Assembly: GCF_036245475.1 (NCBI RefSeq)
Contig: NZ_BTPM01000002.1
Location: 310,001-374,000 of the forward strand
Direction of reading: 5' to 3'
Origin: Vibrio sp. 10N
Lineage (GTDB): Bacteria > Pseudomonadota > Gammaproteobacteria > Enterobacterales > Vibrionaceae
Length of the DNA stretch: 64,000 bases
Part shown: positions 60,680 to 64,000 of the stretch, one piece after another
How positions within the stretch are numbered: position 1 is the stretch's first letter
Layout: each line of letters opens with the position of its first letter
Position numbers and translations under genes: made by a program
The notes under the pieces: model-generated
What the model saw: only the letters and a program-made list of their open reading frames with translations
Told to the model about the DNA's origin: nothing
Database searches by the model: none

Positions 60680-62746
60680 ATGCTAGACAGAGTCGCAATC
60701 ATATCGGGTGATGGGGTAACAGATATTATCATCATCACAACGTTAGCTTTGTTCTTCTTTTTCGCAGTGCGTGAAATAAAGGCTACCTGGGGGGCAATCT
60801 CGCAGCTTAAAGCTATAGCCGGCCTTAAAAACAATCATTCCACAGACCTAGTAGAGCCTGAAAGCCTATCGGAGATTCAACTTAAATGGTTGGCTGAGCA
60901 CCTAGTTTACACGCCTACCGAAAGTGGTCTAAAAATTGAGAGCAAAGCGGGGCTTTGGTTAACGAAGTCACCTCTGTCTCATATGCTTCCATCTTGTGAT
61001 TCGACCCGCTACAAGTTGGTTCCTGCTCTCTTAACCAGCATAGGTATCACTGGTACGTTTCTGGGGATCACGCTTGGTTTGAGTCAGTTCAGTATGGCTG
61101 GAGATTCCAAAGCGTTGCTGAGCTCTGCTGCTGAGCTCTTGGAAGGTATGAAAACAGCTTTTTACACTTCTCTAGCTGGTTTAAGTAGCTCAGCCGTGTT
61201 TATGGCTTTAATGAAAATGTCTTCAAGCCGTCTTTCTAAAGCTCAAGGAGCATTCTTAAAAGCTATTTCAAGTCAATACTTCGAGGCGAGCCCAGTCCAT
61301 TATCTGAAGAACATGTCGAATGAAGGGCAGCAGGAAGTGGTTGCCGCGCAGTTGCGTTCTGCTTCAGCTATCGAAAGCATGAGCCAACAGTTTAGGGATA
61401 CTGCCGCTTCCCTTAATAACCTGGGTGACTCATTCGATGGCAATGCAATAGCGGAGAAAGTATCTGAGGCAGTTAAGGGATCAATCGAAGACCAGCTTAC
61501 GCCTGCAATGCAAGCGATAAGAGGAGAACTCTCTGCTCTTAGAGACATCAAAGAGCAATCACAAAAAGAGCTAGTTGAGTTGCTCGTGGATAAGATGAAA
61601 TCAGAGTTGATTGACCCTGTATCAGAAGAGCTTAAGAAAACAAGTGAAGCAGTCTCTCAGAGTAATGAAGTTTCCGCTCAGCTTAATGCCAATGTTGAGA
61701 AAGTGGTGACCAGCACTGCGCAAACTGTAGAGACAATCAACGAGTTCCAGAAAGATACAATGGACAAGTTGCAACAGTTTGCTGAATCACTAAAGCAAAT
61801 TCTCGCGAGCTTTAAAGACGACACTCAAGGAGCGATGTCTACAATCGCGAAAGAAGTCCAAACATTGCTTGATGGCGCTTCGAAAGGTCTGGAAGAGCAG
61901 AGGGATGCCTTTGAACTCAGTGCGGGAAGAGCTTCTGCAGCCTTTGAAGGAATCAAAACTTCAATGGATGGTGCGCTTAACGAAAGGCAACAAAAAGAGA
62001 AAGCACTATTCGACGGTGTGGAGACTCGAATCAATGCACTCATCGAAGGCTCAAGTGCTGCGTTTAAGCAGCAAACTGATGTGTTGGAGGCTGTAGGCGA
62101 TCAAGCTAGTAGTTTAATGACTTCAGCGAAGCAAGAACTAGAGTCAGGCTTAGGCGACATTGATGAAAAAGTTAAGTCGATGTCGACAACCGTTCAGAAA
62201 GAGCTAGAAGCTTTCCGGCTGCAGTATCAACAGAATCTAACGGCGTACTTCGAACAGCAGAATTCTTTACTAGAGGATAGCTTAAGTAAGCAGCGTAACG
62301 GTCTCAATGAGGTTGTGGAGAATTTCCGCAAAGTCTTCGAGAGCGAATACCAAGCTCGCCACAATCTACTTCAAGAGCTCACGGCACAGTATGAAAAACT
62401 AGAAGCTTCTGCCCAAACGGTTGAGCGTGTCGCTAAAGCAATCGGGTTAAACGAAGCGTCGAGAATGGCAGAGCTTCAAGATGCTGCGCAAACAATGGGA
62501 AGACAAATCGCACTATTGAAGAAAGAGTATGCAACGGCTTCTGCGTCGTTTACCGATGTGACAGAGAACCTTCCGAAAGCCATGGACGAATACTTCTCGC
62601 GAGCAAATGAGAGCTTTGAAACATTCTTCAATGATTTCGACCAATCGGCAAGCACGATCCATAATAAATTGTCACAAGCAGCTGGCTACTTGATTAACGC
62701 TCAAGTTCAAAATCGAGAATTTGAAGCAGATAGAGCGGAGGCTTGA
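60680..62746 (+). CDS. zorA: ZorA-like motor stator protein with very long coiled-coil tail (second copy)
   Basis: The 688-residue protein has membrane segments at about 12-30, 113-136 and 159-179, with TGTFLGITLGLSQF and GMKTAFYTSLAGL, the same two motifs as in the first ZorA but a larger loop between the first and second segments (about 80 residues). Residues 190-688 form a long tail with heavy coiled coil. Overall it resembles type I ZorA (about 730 residues) more than the first copy does. It is followed by its own ZorB and a ZorC-like gene. An AAGGAAT element precedes the ATG. Confidence 0.88.
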   Translation: MLDRVAIISGDGVTDIIIITTLALFFFFAVREIKATWGAISQLKAIAGLKNNHSTDLVEPESLSEIQLKWLAEHLVYTPTESGLKIESKAGLWLTKSPLSHMLPSCDSTRYKLVPALLTSIGITGTFLGITLGLSQFSMAGDSKALLSSAAELLEGMKTAFYTSLAGLSSSAVFMALMKMSSSRLSKAQGAFLKAISSQYFEASPVHYLKNMSNEGQQEVVAAQLRSASAIESMSQQFRDTAASLNNLGDSFDGNAIAEKVSEAVKGSIEDQLTPAMQAIRGELSALRDIKEQSQKELVELLVDKMKSELIDPVSEELKKTSEAVSQSNEVSAQLNANVEKVVTSTAQTVETINEFQKDTMDKLQQFAESLKQILASFKDDTQGAMSTIAKEVQTLLDGASKGLEEQRDAFELSAGRASAAFEGIKTSMDGALNERQQKEKALFDGVETRINALIEGSSAAFKQQTDVLEAVGDQASSLMTSAKQELESGLGDIDEKVKSMSTTVQKELEAFRLQYQQNLTAYFEQQNSLLEDSLSKQRNGLNEVVENFRKVFESEYQARHNLLQELTAQYEKLEASAQTVERVAKAIGLNEASRMAELQDAAQTMGRQIALLKKEYATASASFTDVTENLPKAMDEYFSRANESFETFFNDFDQSASTIHNKLSQAAGYLINAQVQNREFEADRAEA

Positions 62747-63402
62747 TGCGGAGTTTATCCCACTCACCAAGAACTGCAGATGCAGAAGAGTCTGGTGTAT
62801 GGCTCTCGGTTGGGGATCTAATGTCAGTCTTGCTGATGATCTTCGCCTTGCTGCTCATCAGTGCTTTGGTTCAAATTTCTGAGGTATATGAAGAAAGCCA
62901 AAATACTCGAATCGTAATTATCAAAGATATCAACGATAAGTTGAATGCCGAGGGAATTGGCGTCCAAGCTGATCCAGAAACAGGTGATATCTCAATTACA
63001 GATTCAATCTTATTTGACCTTAACGACTATAAATTGAAAGCGTCAGGGCAAGAGTTTTTGGAAAAGTTCATTCCAATATACTCTGATGCGATTTTTCAGT
63101 CTCAAGCTACCGCTGATGAAGTTAGCCGAGTTGTGATTGAGGGACATTCGAGTTCCGAAGGTGCGTTTGACAGGAATATGGAACTGAGTGTTTTACGCGC
63201 AAACAGTGTTATCGCTTTCGTTAACTCAATGGAATTTAGTAATAAACAGCGCTTCTTCGATAAGGCGGTAATTTCTGGACGAGGCCCCATTGAAGCTCGA
63301 CAAGACGCAGCCGATGCGGCTGACCGTAAGGTGAAGTTCCGCTTTCAGTTCAAAGATGAAGAGTTTCTTGGCAATTTCTCAGAGGTGAAAAAAGTTGAGT
63401 AG
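62746..63402 (+). CDS. zorB: ZorB-like motor protein with OmpA-type domain (second copy)
   Basis: The 218-residue protein has one membrane segment (about 22-43) starting SVGDLMSVLLM, with Asp24 as the likely ion-carrying residue, then an OmpA-like domain with VVIEGHSSSEGAFDRNMEL (from 129) and a C-terminal AADAADRKVKFRFQF. GGAGG at 62737-62741 supports the ATG at 62746, which overlaps the ZorA stop by one base; an in-frame TTG precedes it. It is the partner of the second ZorA. Its end overlaps the start of the ZorC-like gene by eight bases. Confidence 0.9.
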   Translation: MRSLSHSPRTADAEESGVWLSVGDLMSVLLMIFALLLISALVQISEVYEESQNTRIVIIKDINDKLNAEGIGVQADPETGDISITDSILFDLNDYKLKASGQEFLEKFIPIYSDAIFQSQATADEVSRVVIEGHSSSEGAFDRNMELSVLRANSVIAFVNSMEFSNKQRFFDKAVISGRGPIEARQDAADAADRKVKFRFQFKDEEFLGNFSEVKKVE

Positions 63403-64000
63403 TTCAGGTTTTTCGTTCTCGCAGCCGAGATTACCCAGCTCAAATAAGTTAACCAGCCATTCATTCGATGAGTTTCTGGAACTAGGAATTACTGACGACA
63501 GGACACCGAGCTTTCCACCAAAAACACTCATGCAAATAGTGGCGCTCGTCTCTGCTCAAAGGTCAGACGAAGTTCATGTTTTCGAATGGTTAGAAGCGAT
63601 TGAAAGCGAAGTCCAGTGGAAAAACTTAAACGAGCAAGAACGTGAGCGTGCTTGTGTTGCGGTCTGGACCGGTGTTGGTAGTCAGCTGGTGCTTGGAGAT
63701 ATTGCGCTGTTCAAGATGGGGCTAGCGTTAGATGGAAAAGCAACGAGTGTAGTTTCTGAACTTGTTGAATCGATAGATATAGCGAGAACCGTGCCTATCT
63801 GGAGTGCGATAGATCAAGCCAAATTGGATTGGCTGTTGGCGCTAAAAACAAAAGATTTTGATGAAATGGCATCGCTTTGCTACCAAGGTAAACAGACTTT
63901 AAGTGGCTATATTAAGTTTTTGAGGTTGCCTCAAGCTAACAGTTACAAGGCAGAGTTGGCTAATTGCCTGCTAAGTCCAATATCGGATGGGAATCTATCA
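63395..64000 (+). CDS. zorC: ZorC-like protein, N-terminal part (cut by window end)
   Basis: An open frame without stop runs from TTG 63395 to the window end (202 codons). Upstream in frame the TGA at 63386 leaves the TTG as the only reasonable start, with AGAGG at 63381-63385. The protein is soluble and helical (QRSDEVHVFEWLEAIESEVQ; AIDQAKLDWLLALKTKDFDE; SGYIKFLRLPQANSYKAELA). Position after zorA-zorB and general pattern match ZorC, the EH-signature DNA-binding protein of type I Zorya. ZorD (a helicase/nuclease) is expected next, beyond the window. Confidence 0.7.
   Translation, partial: MSSSGFSFSQPRLPSSNKLTSHSFDEFLELGITDDRTPSFPPKTLMQIVALVSAQRSDEVHVFEWLEAIESEVQWKNLNEQERERACVAVWTGVGSQLVLGDIALFKMGLALDGKATSVVSELVESIDIARTVPIWSAIDQAKLDWLLALKTKDFDEMASLCYQGKQTLSGYIKFLRLPQANSYKAELANCLLSPISDGNLS

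Overview
The window looks like a chromosomal segment of a marine Vibrio or a close relative in the Vibrionaceae. The signs are the gene content (norR/hmp pair, RoxA-type oxygenase, YaeQ, CspA-like protein, yejABEF, a five-gene oligosaccharide ABC importer like the Vibrio chitooligosaccharide importer), GlyGly-CTERM surface sorting, and a tRNA-Gly(TCC) almost identical to the enterobacterial one. The species is not determined.

Region 1 (1-28.8 kb) is a polysaccharide utilisation region that fits a beta-1,3-glucan such as laminarin. It holds a GH3 beta-glucosidase (cut by the window start), a family 5 binding protein with two permeases and two ATPases, a very large GH94/GH149-like glucan phosphorylase, a LacI-type regulator, a maltoporin-family porin with a MalM-like protein, two GH16 enzymes and one GH17 enzyme. 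The inferred flow is: secreted or surface lipoprotein GH16/GH17 enzymes cut glucan; the porin admits oligosaccharides; the binding protein and ABC importer bring them into the cytoplasm; phosphorylase and GH3 finish them. At least nine copies of a 12-bp palindrome centred on AGCGCT lie before these genes and probably are the LacI-family operators. A PAS-GGDEF diguanylate cyclase and a yejABEF peptide importer sit inside the region without clear operators.

Region 2 (28.8-53.5 kb) is mostly ordinary chromosome: outer-membrane and lipoprotein genes, a LysR regulator, a chemoreceptor, a complete ISL3-family insertion sequence inserted in the T-tract of the chemoreceptor terminator (8-bp target duplication visible), yjiGH-like membrane genes, an MFS transporter, a RoxA-like oxygenase, an AraC regulator divergent from an SDR/DUF1989 pair, a FadL-like porin followed by a fused beta-helix/diheme cytochrome lipoprotein, the nitric-oxide responsive pair norR/hmp with a sigma-54 promoter, yaeQ, a cold-shock protein and a ThrE-type exporter.

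Region 3 (53.8-64.0 kb) is a genomic island that starts at tRNA-Gly. A truncated tyrosine recombinase remains next to the tRNA, then two unrecognised genes, then a tightly packed operon with two complete motor pairs: zorA-zorB-HNH nuclease (Zorya type II layout), a 115-residue orphan, then zorA-zorB-zorC (Zorya type I layout) running off the window end. This double-motor Zorya locus is the most interesting object in the window.
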